This document shows, piece after piece, positions 1 to 11,302 of a DNA stretch of 64,000 nucleotides. Under the pieces are notes generated by a model that saw only the letters and a program-made list of their open reading frames with translations, ran no database searches and was not told the DNA's origin. The stretch is from positions 1,583,620-1,647,619 of the forward strand of contig CABFPE010000019.1 of the NCBI GenBank assembly GCA_900660155.1. The letters are read 5' to 3'. The stretch is from Hofstenia miamia (taxonomy: Eukaryota; Xenacoelomorpha; Acoela; Hofsteniidae). How positions within the stretch are numbered: position 1 is the first letter of the stretch; each line of letters starts with the position of its first letter. The position numbers and the translations under genes were made by a program.

Positions 1-196
1 CCCCCCCCGAGCTGTCAACCCGTCAAAAAATTCAATTAGTGGTAGATGTCAATTAGATGACTCAGTGGTTCAACCACCCCTTCAATATTCGCGGTCTGTC
101 ACGTGACGTGTGACGTCATAAGCTCTCGACCAATCAGAGGCGTTTGTTTGCAGCGTCCTTCACTCAGCTATAACTACTCATGACCTAGCTAGTAAT

Positions 197-403
197 ATGA
201 TGTATAAATTAACCATCTCCAAAGGTGAGACTTGTGGTCCTGCTAACCATTTACCAGAGTTTTCTACACGTGCTCGTTGTACTTGGTGTTCAGCTAGCAA
301 TATTGAGAATCGTACATTTGTTCGATGTCACACTTGCAATGTTGCATTGTGTTTTCAGAAGGAGAGAAATTGCTTCTACTTACATCATACGAAGCAAAAT
401 TGA
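197..403 (+). pseudogene. piggyBac transposase C-terminal cysteine-rich domain fragment
   Basis: A 68-residue frame holds a dense Cys/His array: C28-x2-C31, C44-x2-C47-x4-C52, C59-x3-H63-H64, with core text RCTWCSAS, CHTCNVALCF and CFYLHH. This spacing is the hallmark of the cysteine-rich domain that ends piggyBac-family transposases and helps them bind the transposon ends. The catalytic DDD domain should lie upstream but only 196 bases are available and none of it is visible, so this is a tail fragment, or the element starts outside the window. The Met at 197 is simply the first in frame and need not be a real start. A piggyBac-type end-like sequence lies nearby at 608-660. Family assignment is from the Cys pattern only. 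Confidence 0.65.
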
Positions 404-607
404 AGAACTAAAAACTGTATAACTGTAGAACTTTATTAACTATTTCGTTGTGTTTTGTGAAAGATGTGTTTACGCAAAAATACAGTGTATTCAATGTTTG
501 ATGGTCCAACTATCCCCCTATGTCCTAAAATATCCTATTAAATGGTCAAAAGTATATTCAATGCCATGAAATATAGGATTTGAGAATGACAAAATTGACA
601 TGAAAAA

Positions 608-660
608 TTACCACTTTGTACCAGAGGGACACTGGTGTCCCACTAATTTTCCGGAAATGT
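608..660. repeat. piggyBac-end-like sequence with 16-bp palindrome
   Basis: Bases 626-641 form a perfect palindrome (gggacac-tg-gtgtccc). The order of parts, tta-cc-ctttg then gggac..gtccca then ttttcc..aaat, matches the left end of the piggyBac-type MITE at 11878-12120. I read it as a degenerate piggyBac end. It points rightward, so it is not clearly the end of the transposase fragment at 197-403. Confidence 0.4.
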
Positions 661-703
661 CCCTGTAAATACCAAAAGATGAAATTAAAATTCTTTTATG
701 TCC

Positions 704-1640
704 TCAATTTAGGCCCAGGAAATATAAAAATTGTTTTAAAATTGCTTCTGAAATGACTATGGTATTTAAAGGTTTAAGACCAAGCTTTGCATTAAGTTTG
801 TGGATTTTGTAAACAAATCTTACTTTTTCTTTAATTAATTCGATCTTTCTCATTTGCTGTATTAGATTTGTTGTATATATTCCTCGATAGTGGATTTTAA
901 ATACATGTTCAAAATTTTGTGAACACTTTATTTCTTTGTCATTCGTGACTATTTTTGAAATTGCTTCTTTGATATATTTATCAATAACATTGTTTGGATA
1001 TTCATTTTTTCTCAAGTCTGCCTTCAATTTGATAATTTCTTGATGTATACTGACATAAGTCCTTGCAATATCGAATATCCTATGTGTTGATCCTTTAGTT
1101 AAGGATATTTTGAAAGATCTTGGACAATTTGAATTAAAATTAAGGAATAGGCCGGTATATGATGGTTTCTTGTATATTCCAGTTATAAATGATGTTGAGT
1201 CCCTCATTATTTTAACATTTAAGAAATTAAAAATTGTTATTTCCTCTTTTTCCATTGTGAATTTGATGTTATTATCGATTGAATTGAGCTTCGTTAACAT
1301 TTTATCTGCATTTTCTTTATTGTCAACTAAAGCAAATATGTCATCCATATATCTTTGATAGAAATTGAACTCTATATGGTTTTCAACATATTGTTCTTCA
1401 ATTGAAGAAAGATAAATGTTAGCTAAAGTTGGGCTCAATGAATTTCCCATTGCTAATCTATCTTTCTGTAGTGTATTTTTCGTTGCTAATAATAAGAGGA
1501 TCTTGGTTCTATCATAATCTAAATCATATATTGTCTTTGTTCTTCAATAATTTTATTGCGACATTTATTGATTTCTCTAGAGGAACATTAGTATACAAAC
1601 TCTTAATGTTACATGATATTGTGGTCGGCAACTAATCAGA
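704..1640 (-). mobile_element. Penelope-like element fragment, reverse transcriptase
   Basis: Read on the minus strand, a 248-codon frame (1450 to 704) starts MGNSLSPTLANIYL and has the catalytic box YMDDIF at residues 34-39, then FLNVKIMRD and IYKKPSYTGLFLNFNS. These are motifs of Penelope-like reverse transcriptases, where the last box normally reads like YRKPTHTGLYLN. Just upstream on the same strand another frame carries IKSLYTNVPLEKSINVA, the family's earlier conserved box, so the coding region is longer than the single frame and is shifted at least once. The GIY-YIG endonuclease expected at the C-terminus is not seen below 704. Dead fragment; such elements copy RNA into DNA at telomeres or nicked sites. 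Confidence 0.75.
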
Positions 1641-1948
1641 AGAACAAAAGAACATGAAACTAATTCAACCATTTCAAAACACCTAAAAAATTATGGAATC
1701 AGTTATGATGTAAAAATTTGAAAGAATACCGATGCAAAATATCTTAAAATCACTGAAATCATTCTAATAAGGTCATTTTATTAACCAAGTCTAAATACGA
1801 AAGAAGATTATATACATAAACTATTGTTACCAATAATTAAGATTTAGTGAAATAAAATATTGCTATAAAATCAAGTAAATTTAGAGGGAATTATTTGTAA
1901 AACTGACGATGACTTTGTAAGTCGAAATATATCTGAATGTTTTTGTTA

Positions 1949-2930
1949 AGATCATGAAATACTAATTAAAAAATTAAAACTTATATACAACTTTAATGAA
2001 TATGCAACTAGGTTATTACCCTCATATTTAACTAATAGATAGCAATACGTAAAAGTAAACAATGCAATCTCTAATAAACTAATAATTAATAAAGGAATAC
2101 CTCAAGGCTCTGTTTTAATGAAAACATAAAATGTGTCCAATATCCTGCTGTATTCAACTAACCATTGTGCTTTATTAAGCGCACTACAAACAGCAATACT
2201 ATACTTTGAACAAAAGAAAGTGAAATTAAATGTTGACAAGATTAGATTTATGGTGTTAAATAATTCTAACAAGACTGAAAAATTCATGTTAAAAATAAAC
2301 AATAATATTATACAAGAAGATACAAAATTTATATACTTAGGAATAATCTTTGACATTAAGTTGACACTTGAAATCGAAGTCAATAAAATAATGCAGAAAA
2401 TGATACAAGGAATCAAGAAACTATCTAAAATTCAAAGATTCATACCTATTAATTGGAAAGTTACTCTAATAAAATCTTATATATTTCCTCATTATTTATA
2501 TTTAGCCTGTTTATTAACAACTCTTAATAAAAGAAAGAAGATCAAACTTGAAAGAATTTTTAATTGAACTATCAATATCACCTGTGAAAGAAAAAAGCCA
2601 ACTACAATTAAAGAAAATAACTATTTATTTTTATTAGAATATTTACAAAAACTAAGATCTCTAGAAGTATTTTTTCAAATTGAATGCAAGAGAGAAAATA
2701 CCAACTAACATACATTTAGGAACAAATTCTTATAGAAAACTTAAATTTAAGAATAATGTGATGAAGAATTAATTTATTAATTTTTGTATTGACTTATGGA
2801 ATGAATTACCACCTTAGTTTAAAGAAGAAAAATTAATTAAAGACTTTAAAAGAAATGTAAAAATGTATTTGAAACAGAAACCAAGAAAAATCAACTATTT
2901 AAATTACCAAAGAATTCAATCAACAACCAA
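1949..2930 (+). mobile_element. LINE reverse transcriptase fragment (CR1/Jockey-like)
   Basis: Plus-strand translation gives DHEILIKKLKLIYNF and IINKGIPQGSVL (RT fingers and palm), then a 144-codon frame (2133-2567) with KLNVDKIRFMVLNNSN, FIYLGIIFDIKL and GIKKLSKIQRFIP, the usual order after the catalytic box of CR1/Jockey-type LINEs. Downstream, other frames give DLWNELPP and DFKRNVKMYLKQK, the typical C-terminal end of such an ORF2. The segment with the FADD/YADD box is missing between 2120 and 2140, and several stops interrupt the frame, so it is a decayed copy. The 5' half with the endonuclease is not visible. Confidence 0.7.
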
Positions 2931-3360
2931 GCTTAGTCATTGAAACAAAAATTCTACTTTTAAAATCTTAATAAGTGTTTAGCACTTTATTTGTATAGTG
3001 ATTTTATATACAGTGGATTTTAAAAATAAAATATTAATATTAGAATTTCAAAATTAAAAATTACTTAATAATTCTTCGATTTTTATAAATGTTACCAGTT
3101 TAAATAGAAACATAATCAGCATCAGGAAAAGAAATTTACCACACTAACTATTTTAACAAAATTTGATGAAAATAATGTTAGAAATTTAACGAAAACATTG
3201 CCTTGAATATATAATCTTTTTTATTTATATTTCGTTTTAAAGCTATTATATAATAGCTGCTTTTAGTGTAAATTGATCTTTCGTCTTGCATAATATTTTA
3301 TAATTGAATTGATAATCATAGATCTTTTAACGATTCGATATTTCTGTTGATGTTCTATAA

Positions 3361-4022
3361 TTGTATATACCTTTTCAAGTTTAATATTTGAATAAGCAAG
3401 TTCAATATGAGAACAGTCAAATTCAATATGGGAATAATCAAATTTCAATATTAAAATGTGCAAGTTTAATATAGTCCGTCAATTTGGGTTTTACAATAAT
3501 GACGTATATTTAATATTAAAGATCCGATACAAAATAGTGCATTTTCAATAGTTGGATGACTTTCTGATATAATATTAGTTTGGCATCTCTCTAAAAATAC
3601 TATATTTGGATAATTATATATTATACATTATAACATTATTCTTTGCCTTTCTCTTCTCTTTGGTGTCTATCCTTAAAGCATCTGTAAAACGAGAACTTGC
3701 CAGAAAAATTGGAAACATTCTCTGAATGAAAAGAAATTATTTTAGTATTTTTGAACTAAGAACAAGACCTCTTGAAGAATTGGTTAATGATGTACTACAA
3801 GAAATTACACCCTTAATTTGCAACCAATTGCATTGTGCTAGTATTCAAAGTCATTTTGTAGATGCCATTAATATGGTTAACATGAGCTTTTAATAAATGA
3901 AGTAAATAATTCTTTATATTTTTGTATTTTGTTTGAAATTTTTAAACTTACTAAAGGATTTTTATTTGTAATTCCCATATTGAACTTGCTTATTTCCATA
4001 TTGAACTTGAAAAAGGTATAGA
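3361..4022. repeat. Inverted repeat of CATATTGAACTTG-type units
   Basis: The left arm (about 3361-3435) holds three or four imperfect copies of caagttcaatatgggaat. The right arm (about 3969-4022) holds the same units in reverse orientation (cccatattgaacttgctta) and ends with the same ggtata tract. The arms lie about 530 bases apart, like the ends of a small non-autonomous transposon, but I see no target duplication. Confidence 0.45.
3726..3893 (+). other. Short open frame inside the inverted repeat, unrecognised
   Basis: A 55-codon frame begins MKRNYFSIFELRTRPLEEL and ends DAINMVNMSF. The reading continues upstream in the same frame (KASVKRELARKIGNIL) apart from one stop just before the Met. 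The amino-acid mix is more protein-like than the AT-rich surroundings, so it may be a remnant of an element's coding region or an old exon. No family recognised. Confidence 0.2.
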
Positions 4023-4029
4023 AGTTTGT

Positions 4030-5619
4030 TAAACATAAGTTTCGGCACAGGAGCATGAAATTTTGTAAACATCGTTAGACAAATCTTCAAAATTACTGGT
4101 GCTTTTACATTATGAATAGATGTTATTTTATATATCTTTGATATTGTCCGATTTTCTCCTTTAGATTTAATGTTTTTGAGATTAGGCAGCTTGGAGGGAA
4201 TCCTTTGTATTCTATCGTGAATGTATGTATGTATAATTTCTTGTCGTTTAAATTGCTATTCTTTTCAATGATCTTATTTATTGTTCCTTTATATTGTGAT
4301 CTATGAAATTTATTGGGCATTGATTATTTCACAAGCTGTTTTTAAGTGATAAAATATCCTGATGAATTTCTTCAGAATATGAACAAATTTTAAAAAAATA
4401 AAATAAAATAATTTTAACCACATCTCGCATTCTCCTGTTAGGGTTGTGATAGGCAGAAGTAGAGTATTTTTATAGACAAGGATCTTGCGTAATATCAGCC
4501 ACCTGTATGGGTTTTGAAAATGTATTTTTTGAAAATATCAATAAAATCCGACAGACTAAACACACATCATTTGTGATATACTCAAACCTTGAAATTGAAA
4601 TATGATTCTTTGGCAGTTATAAATTGGCATACTTTGATTTTCTAAAAATACAAACATAGACAATTTTGTAAATGTTTTACAATGAGTCAAATTAGAATAA
4701 GAGCTCAAAATATATCCATACTCAGATAAATGTAAGGTCAACGATACAATCAGTTTGATTCATTTTAGCCCGTTCCTAGCTGCTAAATTCATTCAATAAA
4801 GTAGTTGCAACTACGGGTAGTGAGAGTATCAAGGTAAAAGTTCATGGATGTAAAAAGTGCTCTTATCTATGGTATATCGAATCAATATTTTTTGTATATA
4901 ATTTTATAATGAATTCTATTATAGATGAACTTGTAGATGCAAAATGTACCGAACTAAATGTAGGTGCCATACAATGAGCACCCAGTAGTGTATATTTGCA
5001 AAGCGCTTCCTATCCGTTGAAATTGATTAAAAATTTCTTGATGAGGGTCGTTCAATCGCTTTAACATTTTCAAACAGTTATATTAATATAGTAAATTTGA
5101 AATTTTTTATAGCTTTACTGCACTTAGTTGAAATATGCAACTAAACCAGAAAAACTAATGAAATGTTTACATACTAAACTTAATAATTGAATATAATTTA
5201 TATGGTCCCTTAATATATGTAAAACAAAAAATATTATTTGAATTTACTGTACTTGGTCATTACACGGTTAAATCCTAATTTTGTGTTTATATTAGATTTT
5301 TTATAAAAAGTTTGGAGCTCATAAAAATATTGGCAATTAAACATATATTAAAAGATACTGGAATGTATTAGCTTGTTTGTCACTTGTATTTACATATGAA
5401 CACTATGGGTTACTGAGCTGCTTAAAACAAAATATTTTCATAAAACAATAGAAATCAACTGTTCAAATTGATGACTTGTAAATAGAAAGTAAACAGTTTT
5501 TAATTCATTTAGATTACAAAGACTTAGATTCCTAATTATAAAATAAACGAGCAAGGCTCATTTAGAGATTGATTAAACGAAAAGGTCATCGTCATCCAGT
5601 TTTTATTTTTTGGTATCTA
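4030..5619. other. AT-rich stretch, no gene seen
   Basis: Both strands carry only short open frames of low-complexity AT-rich composition. I see no motif, repeat structure or RNA gene that I can support. Confidence 0.5.
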
Positions 5620-5620
5620 A

Positions 5621-6201
5621 AGGTGCGTTCAGACAAGAACTGTTTGATGTATATCATTTGATATACGTCTAAAAGATGCTCGTCTGAACGCACTTTATTC
5701 GAATTAGCATACATCAAAAAGATGTTTGTCTGAACGCACATCGTTCAAATTGATGCACAATCAGTTTGCATCTTTTTGATGTAGTTCAAAAGATTCTCGT
5801 CTTTGTTTTGGGGACAGATTGTCTCAAGTAGCTGAGAGTCTTAAAATACGAGAATCTGAAGCTCAACAATTTTAACTTCAAAATGAATCTTGATGACATT
5901 GAATTCTAAATATTCCAATTTTTTTAACAAAAATCAGTTATTCCTTTCAATGAAGCAATATTGATTTTTCACAAAATTATGCTACTGAATTGTCAATATA
6001 TTTTACATGCGCTTAGAACTAATTGAAATTACTTACAAAACAGAATTCAAGCGTGTATTGAAATTTATTATATTGTTCAATTGTATAATTACAAGGAGAC
6101 TTTTAGAGCCCGGTGGAACAAACATTTTAGGAGTCGATTGGGTTTAGTTCACAGAAAATACCGCGTTATCGGTATGACTACGAAAAATCAATAGTATATT
6201 T

Positions 6202-6247
<46 letters not shown>

Positions 6248-7037
6248 TATAAATATATATGCATGCATATAAATATATGCATATACTGTATATACATGCA
6301 TATATAAAAAGTTTTTATATAGCAAGCACTGACCGACGGGCTTGCACACAATACACAGCCTACTTTTAAATAATGTACCGATCAATATTTTTGGTTATTG
6401 AAGACTACCTTTAATATAGTTCNTATATATATATATATATATATATATATCAAAGTTAGTTTGTAGTATACCATGGTTATTTTTGAATTGATATTTTAAA
6501 ATGGAATAGTAATTACAAATATGAATGCGTTTTATTGAACATTCGTTTCTGATGAAAACGGAATTTTAGCCCAGTCCATGGAACAATGTTTAATATCACC
6601 AGTATATTGAAACTTTTAAGTGTATCAGTATTTTTCAGTATTGTCATATCATAATATAGTGGTATAGTTTCAGTATCGGTATACCACCGGCCTCTAGAAA
6701 TTTTAAACAGGTAATTTTGTTTTTTGAACAATAAGTAATTCACTAACTTATTCTTGGCAATATTATATAACAATATCTATAGAATTAAATATCCAATCAA
6801 ATTCGGTTTTAATTTTAATGTTTTGAATCAGTAATTGAGGTGTTGATTATATCTTCCCAATGATAGAAAAACACAATTCCTATTAAAGTTAATTGTGGAA
6901 TACACAAGTGTACGTGCATCAAAATAATGCGCGTCTGAACGCAATTACATCAAATTTGAAGTACATCAAAAAGCCGCTCGTCTGAACGCACTTTCATCAA
7001 AAGATGCGAATCAAAAGGTTCTCGTCTGAACGCACCT
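5621..7037. mobile_element. Non-autonomous DNA transposon, PIF/Harbinger-like
   Basis: The two ends are inverted copies: AGGTGCGTTCAGAC at 5621 and its complement ending at 7037, with similarity continuing past the 14-bp perfect core. A TAA triplet flanks each side (5618-5620 and 7038-7040), matching the 3-bp TWA target duplication known for PIF/Harbinger elements. The 11-mer gtctgaacgca or its complement occurs six times near the ends (5622, 5682, 5728, about 6933, 6977, 7024), like a transposase-binding array. No transposase is visible, only AT-rich filler with two (TA)n tracts (about 6205-6245 and 6424-6450) and a single N at 6423. Superfamily rests on the TAA flank and is not certain. Confidence 0.6.
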
Positions 7038-7040
7038 TAA

Positions 7041-7759
7041 GGCGTACAACTACAGTTGGTTTATATATAAATATAGGAACTGTAATCAACAGAGAGTCGA
7101 TTTCATTATAATAATCCTCAATCATTTCAAGAAAACAAAAACGTTGCTTTCTTTGTCCTCATTACACTGATAGGAAGACGATGAACAGGTGTCATAACTG
7201 CAAAGAACTAATATGTATTTATCTAACAATTGCTTTCAATAAAAATCGATTTGCTTACTAATAAGTAGATTGTCTTGTAAATTTTAGTTCCTTCAGGTGG
7301 TTTTTTAATATTAGGGTCAAATTGACCCTGGTCATGCAAAAATGTCAGAAAATAGCTAATTCATTTAAGATTTAAATGGATTTATGTTTTTTTGATTACA
7401 ATGCGTATGTATGTGTTTCCACTAAGAGTCTGGGATCCTGTTGAAATTCGCAAATTTCACTTTCCCATATTCTGTAGCCACAATTCACTGGCCACCACTA
7501 ACATATTAATATACTATATTCCTCTGAACGGCAGTATAGCAGTAACAGCAGTATGCACGCTTAGCCCAGATCTGTATGTTAATCTACCATCCTTCGCTGG
7601 CATCGATATTGAATATTATTCTAACTAGCTCGTCGTACTGTGGGGCTATGAGATGTCTTGCCTACGCAGTAGTAGATACTATGCTATCAATTAGTTCTTG
7701 CTTTATACTTCTATTGTACAAACTCTGATGATGCTAGAATATATATATATATATATATA
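7041..7759. other. No gene seen; ends in (TA)n tract
   Basis: A 78-codon frame at 7392-7628 has no recognisable motif. The stretch ends with a TA microsatellite at about 7739-7759 that served as target for the transposon starting at 7760. Confidence 0.4.
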
Positions 7760-7873
7760 CAGTGCTTCTCAAAAGTCTGGAAATACTTTAAGGCTGCGTG
7801 CCTTTTTGTCATATCTTTTAGAAACCGGTGAATGCGATTTATCAGAGCTAACATGAAGGGAATTTAGTTTTCT
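7760..7873 (+). repeat. Left terminal inverted repeat of the DD41D transposon
   Basis: Begins cagtgcttctcaaaagtctg and ends near aatttagttttc. It pairs along its whole length with 9185-9298 on the other strand. Confidence 0.9.
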
Positions 7874-7947
7874 TTGATGTCAGTGAGTAATGTTCACACC
7901 TTGCTCGCTACAGTTAGAAGCTTATTGCTTTCAGTATCTGATTCATC

Positions 7948-9000
7948 ATGGACACAGAAACACGCATCTGCCTCGTACAACTTTACTATGAAAATATGAG
8001 AAGTCCAACTTCCACACTGAGGGCATACAAGACTATCCATGGACTACACAAAGATCCGTTCACAGCCTCAGCGATCGTGAAGTTGATTCAGCGATTCGAA
8101 TCCACTGGATCGATTTCTGACAAACCACGAACCGGAAGGCCCTCCCTTCTTCTTGATCGAAGTGCCATTGTGATGGATGAACTGAAAGAACAAAAAGAAA
8201 ACCATCCATTGGGATTGGCCTCCACAAGCTCCATCTCAAGAGCCACAGACATTCCTCGCGCCAGTGTCAATAGGATATTGAAGCATCACTTCAGATTTTA
8301 CCCCTACAAGTTGCGGTCAACACAAGCAATTACGGAGGATGATAAAGGTAAACGACTTCAGTTTTCGGATTTCATCATTAACAATGATCATATTGAGAAG
8401 ATTTTGTGGAGTGACGAGGCTAACTTCTCGCTGGACGGGTCTGTGAACAAGCACAATGCTATCATATGGGGAACCGAAAGACCTCCGGCACACCGGCATC
8501 CTCTTCACTCGCCACATGTGACTGTGTGGATGGCCTTTACGAGCGAGTTCAAGTTGAAGCCTTTCTTCTTCCCTGCGACAGTTACTAGTGAATCCTATAA
8601 ATTCATGCTCGAATCGCACATGATCCCCCAATTGCGACGGCTTCGCCAGCTACACCATGTCACACTTCAACATGATGGTGCACCGCCGCACTTCGGAAAA
8701 ATTGTGACTGAAGTCCTGAAGAAAACTTTTGGTGACAATGTCATCGGACGGGGCTTTCCGAACTTGTGGCCGCCGAGGTCTCCTGATCTCACTCCGCTTG
8801 ACTACTACTTTTGGGGCATGTTGAAAAATCAAGTCTACAGCCGGGGAAGACCACAGAATCTCGAGACCCTCAAAGAGTGGATCGTGGAAGCTGCTGAAGA
8901 CGTGCAACAAGATGAGATCTCCAGTGCAGTCCAGGACTTGTTCTACCGGTGCGAACTTGTTAGAGACCTCAACGGTGATACATTCGAACATTTGTTATAA
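7948..9000 (+). CDS. Tc1/mariner-superfamily transposase, DD41D
   Basis: A 350-aa protein, about the normal length for the family, with no stop or frameshift. The N-terminal third (about residues 5-115) is a paired helix-turn-helix DNA-binding region; GRPSLL at 63-68 resembles the GRP linker. The RNase H-fold catalytic domain follows: D156 in ILWSDEANFSL, D243 in LQHDGAPPHF, and a third acidic residue in SPDLTPLDYYFWG. Counting to D285 gives 41 residues after D243, i.e. DD41D, a less common group than mariner DD34D or Tc1 DD34E. The protein binds the terminal repeats and cuts and pastes the element into TA sites in the nucleus. The Met at 7948 is the first in frame after the left repeat. Intactness and near-identical repeats suggest recent, possibly still possible, activity. 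Confidence 0.93.
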   Translation: MDTETRICLVQLYYENMRSPTSTLRAYKTIHGLHKDPFTASAIVKLIQRFESTGSISDKPRTGRPSLLLDRSAIVMDELKEQKENHPLGLASTSSISRATDIPRASVNRILKHHFRFYPYKLRSTQAITEDDKGKRLQFSDFIINNDHIEKILWSDEANFSLDGSVNKHNAIIWGTERPPAHRHPLHSPHVTVWMAFTSEFKLKPFFFPATVTSESYKFMLESHMIPQLRRLRQLHHVTLQHDGAPPHFGKIVTEVLKKTFGDNVIGRGFPNLWPPRSPDLTPLDYYFWGMLKNQVYSRGRPQNLETLKEWIVEAAEDVQQDEISSAVQDLFYRCELVRDLNGDTFEHLL

Positions 9001-9184
9001 TTTCTTCTTGATATTGTACTGTTTTTGGTGATTGTTTGTTATTGAATAACTGGTTTTCAGTAATAAAGTTGTTTTTCTTAAAATTAGTTACGGATTAATA
9101 AGTTTACTATTATTAAAGATAGGCACTGTTTGATGTCGCTATGAAAGTAGTATATAACGCGATCAAAATTACATTTCGCATGTA

Positions 9185-9298
9185 GAAAACTAAATTCCCT
9201 TCATGTGAGCTCTGATAAATTGCATTCACCGGTTTCTAAAAGCTATGACAAAAAGGCACGCAGCCTTTAAAGTATTTCCAGACTTTTGAGAAGCACTG
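9185..9298 (-). repeat. Right terminal inverted repeat of the DD41D transposon
   Basis: Inverted partner of 7760-7873, with one indel and about three substitutions. Followed by the TA duplication at 9299-9300 and a (TA)n-rich tract to about 9375. Confidence 0.9.
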
Positions 9299-9529
9299 TA
9301 TATGTATATATATATATAAATTATACACATATATATATATATATAATACATATATATATATATATATATATTATACATATATGTATAATCTAGGTCAGAC
9401 CTGCTTATATGGTCTATTATAATAATGATAGACCATTTTAAATTGTTTTCCCATGTATTAAGATAGGTAGTAAATGCAAAGTCAAAGCGCCATTTTTTGA
9501 AAAATTATCAGTATTTGAACCTCAGTTTC

Positions 9530-10420
9530 TGTTCTATTTGTGTCGCCATAGACTATTGCAAATATTGTTGCAACGGAGTTCTTATGTATCAGTGCAAAGT
9601 TCCTGAAATGCCCCTTCAAAATTCCCGTTGATCAATATAATTTGGAATGCGCATTTCTGTATGGCTCCAACTTCAAGGATTATGCCTTAGCAATTGGTGT
9701 AGGCCAATTTTAGGGCACACTATTACAAGACTAGTTGGATAATAAATGTGTAAATCATAAATACATCTTTAAATTCTATCCTAATCTTATGAAATAGATT
9801 CCCATAGCGACCTTGCAAATAAGATGTTTTGTATTTTCATACATCTTCGGATTGGATTGAAAATTGATACCTAATAGCTTAACACTACTTCAGTGCTGTA
9901 CTCAAATTTTTATTATACTGTAGCTTATTTGAACTTTCACAATTTTGAGGGAATGAAATTGTTAGCTCTTGAAATTTTTTCTAGCATGGAGACACATCAA
10001 AGGAGATTGCTCATTTCGGTAGATTTTTTCAGAAATTAATGTGCTCTACCTTCTGATTTTGACTGCTAATTTCTCCAGTCGACAGTATCACATACATATT
10101 GAAGTTTATTCGGATTTTAAGATATTAGGCTGTTAATTAGCAATAAAGACAGCAACGAGCTTAACTTAGTGCCTTTTCGCACGACTTTATTGATACTTAT
10201 CCATGACGACATGGTTTCATTTGGAAGAAGCATTCTCTGCCTTCTATCTGTCAGGGATGAAATTATCAAATTGAGAACGTGGGCTCCTGAATAACATAAA
10301 GCATGCAGCCAGAAATGATATTCAAAGCCAGAATAATGTGTAGGTTTCCCAAGACCAATACCAACAGGCTCATTCATCATTTACTGATAAGAATGATGTT
10401 AGAAAGCTTGTCTCGAAATA
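9530..10420 (-). mobile_element. LINE reverse transcriptase fragment
   Basis: On the minus strand, 10380-10117 encodes LNLIISSLTDRRQRMLLPNE followed by a degenerate copy of the GVPQGTKLGPLLF box, a LINE RT palm motif. Around 10060, a frame gives YVCDTVDW in place of the catalytic YADDT box. At about 9720-9540, LEVGAIQKCAFQII and ELRCNNICNSLWRHK match the C-terminal region of CR1-like ORF2 proteins. Many stops and shifts separate these pieces, so it is an old dead copy. The 5' part and tail are not recognisable. Confidence 0.55.
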
Positions 10421-11300
10421 CATTAAACAAATGTCTTTATATTGTACCAAAACAAGCGCAAGAATTCAATTTCTCTTTCACCCAATTTAATTATGATAGA
10501 CTTGAGGACCAAACATAGCATGTCAAGCTCTTGAGATTTCTATGATAGATGTTCAAGGAAATTTCGACACACAAACTCACAAAAGCCTGTGGGTCCGCCA
10601 ATTTGCTATTTTTCAAAGTGAACTAAGTATAAGCATGCCCTACAGCTCAATTTTGAATCGAAAGTTGCAAACCTTTTACCAACTTAAGTTCGTAATTCCA
10701 GACAAAATCTTCAATCCCAAATGTTTTGGTCAACGAGCCATATATTACTTTTTTAGATAGTACTCAGTAATAGGTACGACACGTATTACATTTTTGAAGT
10801 AACATAACCCACAATGATTATAGTGCTGCATTAAATAATGTGTTAGGTCCACATTGTATCTCAGATACATATTTTTAAGAAAAATCTATGCATTTTCTAG
10901 TTGACAAACTTTACTATTCAGATAATAGAGATTCGTAGAACATTAGTCTTACTGACTACCTCGCTCTATGCAACATTTTAAAGTATTGAAAAATATCTAG
11001 AGAAATTAACAATGCATTTTACGTTTTTAGAATACATTTTGTTATAGGAATGATTGACTTATAAATAGTAAAAATATTGTTATTCCTATCTTTAGATAAT
11101 AAAACAAAACAATAAAGATACTGGGTGAGAAGCTTGGAGATCCTTAGAAATTTAAAGGCCCAAAAATCCCAAGATTTACAACAAATAAACATGCGAATTG
11201 AATATGAAATATATTTTGAATCGTGAACCATAAATAATCTCTTTTCAGGAAGCTGTCAAATCTTTCTCCTATTCTGAAGAAACATACTTAGATCTAATGA
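10421..11300. other. No gene seen
   Basis: Short frames on both strands (for example 10542-10760 plus and 11231-11019 minus) lack motifs. The part near 10420-10510 may continue the LINE next to it, but I cannot show it. Confidence 0.4.
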
Positions 11301-11302
11301 AT

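Larger units (their letters stand above)
7760..9298 (+). mobile_element. Complete Tc1/mariner-superfamily transposon (DD41D)
   Basis: A 1539-bp element bounded by cagtgcttctcaaaagtctg and its inverted copy, with TA at 7758-7759 and 9299-9300 as target duplication. The terminal repeats are about 114 bp (7760-7873 and 9185-9298) and differ by only about four changes, so the copy is young. It holds one uninterrupted transposase gene with an AATAAA signal about 65 bases past its stop. It landed in a (TA)n tract. Everything needed for a self-mobile element is present by inspection. Confidence 0.93.

Noticed and set aside
3263-3463. Minus-strand frame with repeated SHIEFDCSHIELAYSNIK text
   Set aside because: It is the translation of the iterated inverted-repeat motif.
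6188-6385. Minus-strand frame of 65 codons rich in Ile/Tyr
   Set aside because: It is a translated TA/TATG microsatellite, not a gene.
5621-7037. TTAA target duplication (piggyBac or Kolobok) for this element
   Set aside because: TTAA is present only at the right side; the left flank reads TCTAA, so TAA on both sides fits better.
8088-8991. Minus-strand frames of 60-113 codons over the DD41D transposase
   Set aside because: They are antisense shadows of an intact plus-strand gene.
7948-9000. Calling the transposase a DD36D type
   Set aside because: The Asp in RSPDL is 36 residues after D243, but by family alignment the catalytic residue is the later Asp in the DLTPLDYY text, as in mariner's SPDLAP.DYH, giving 41.
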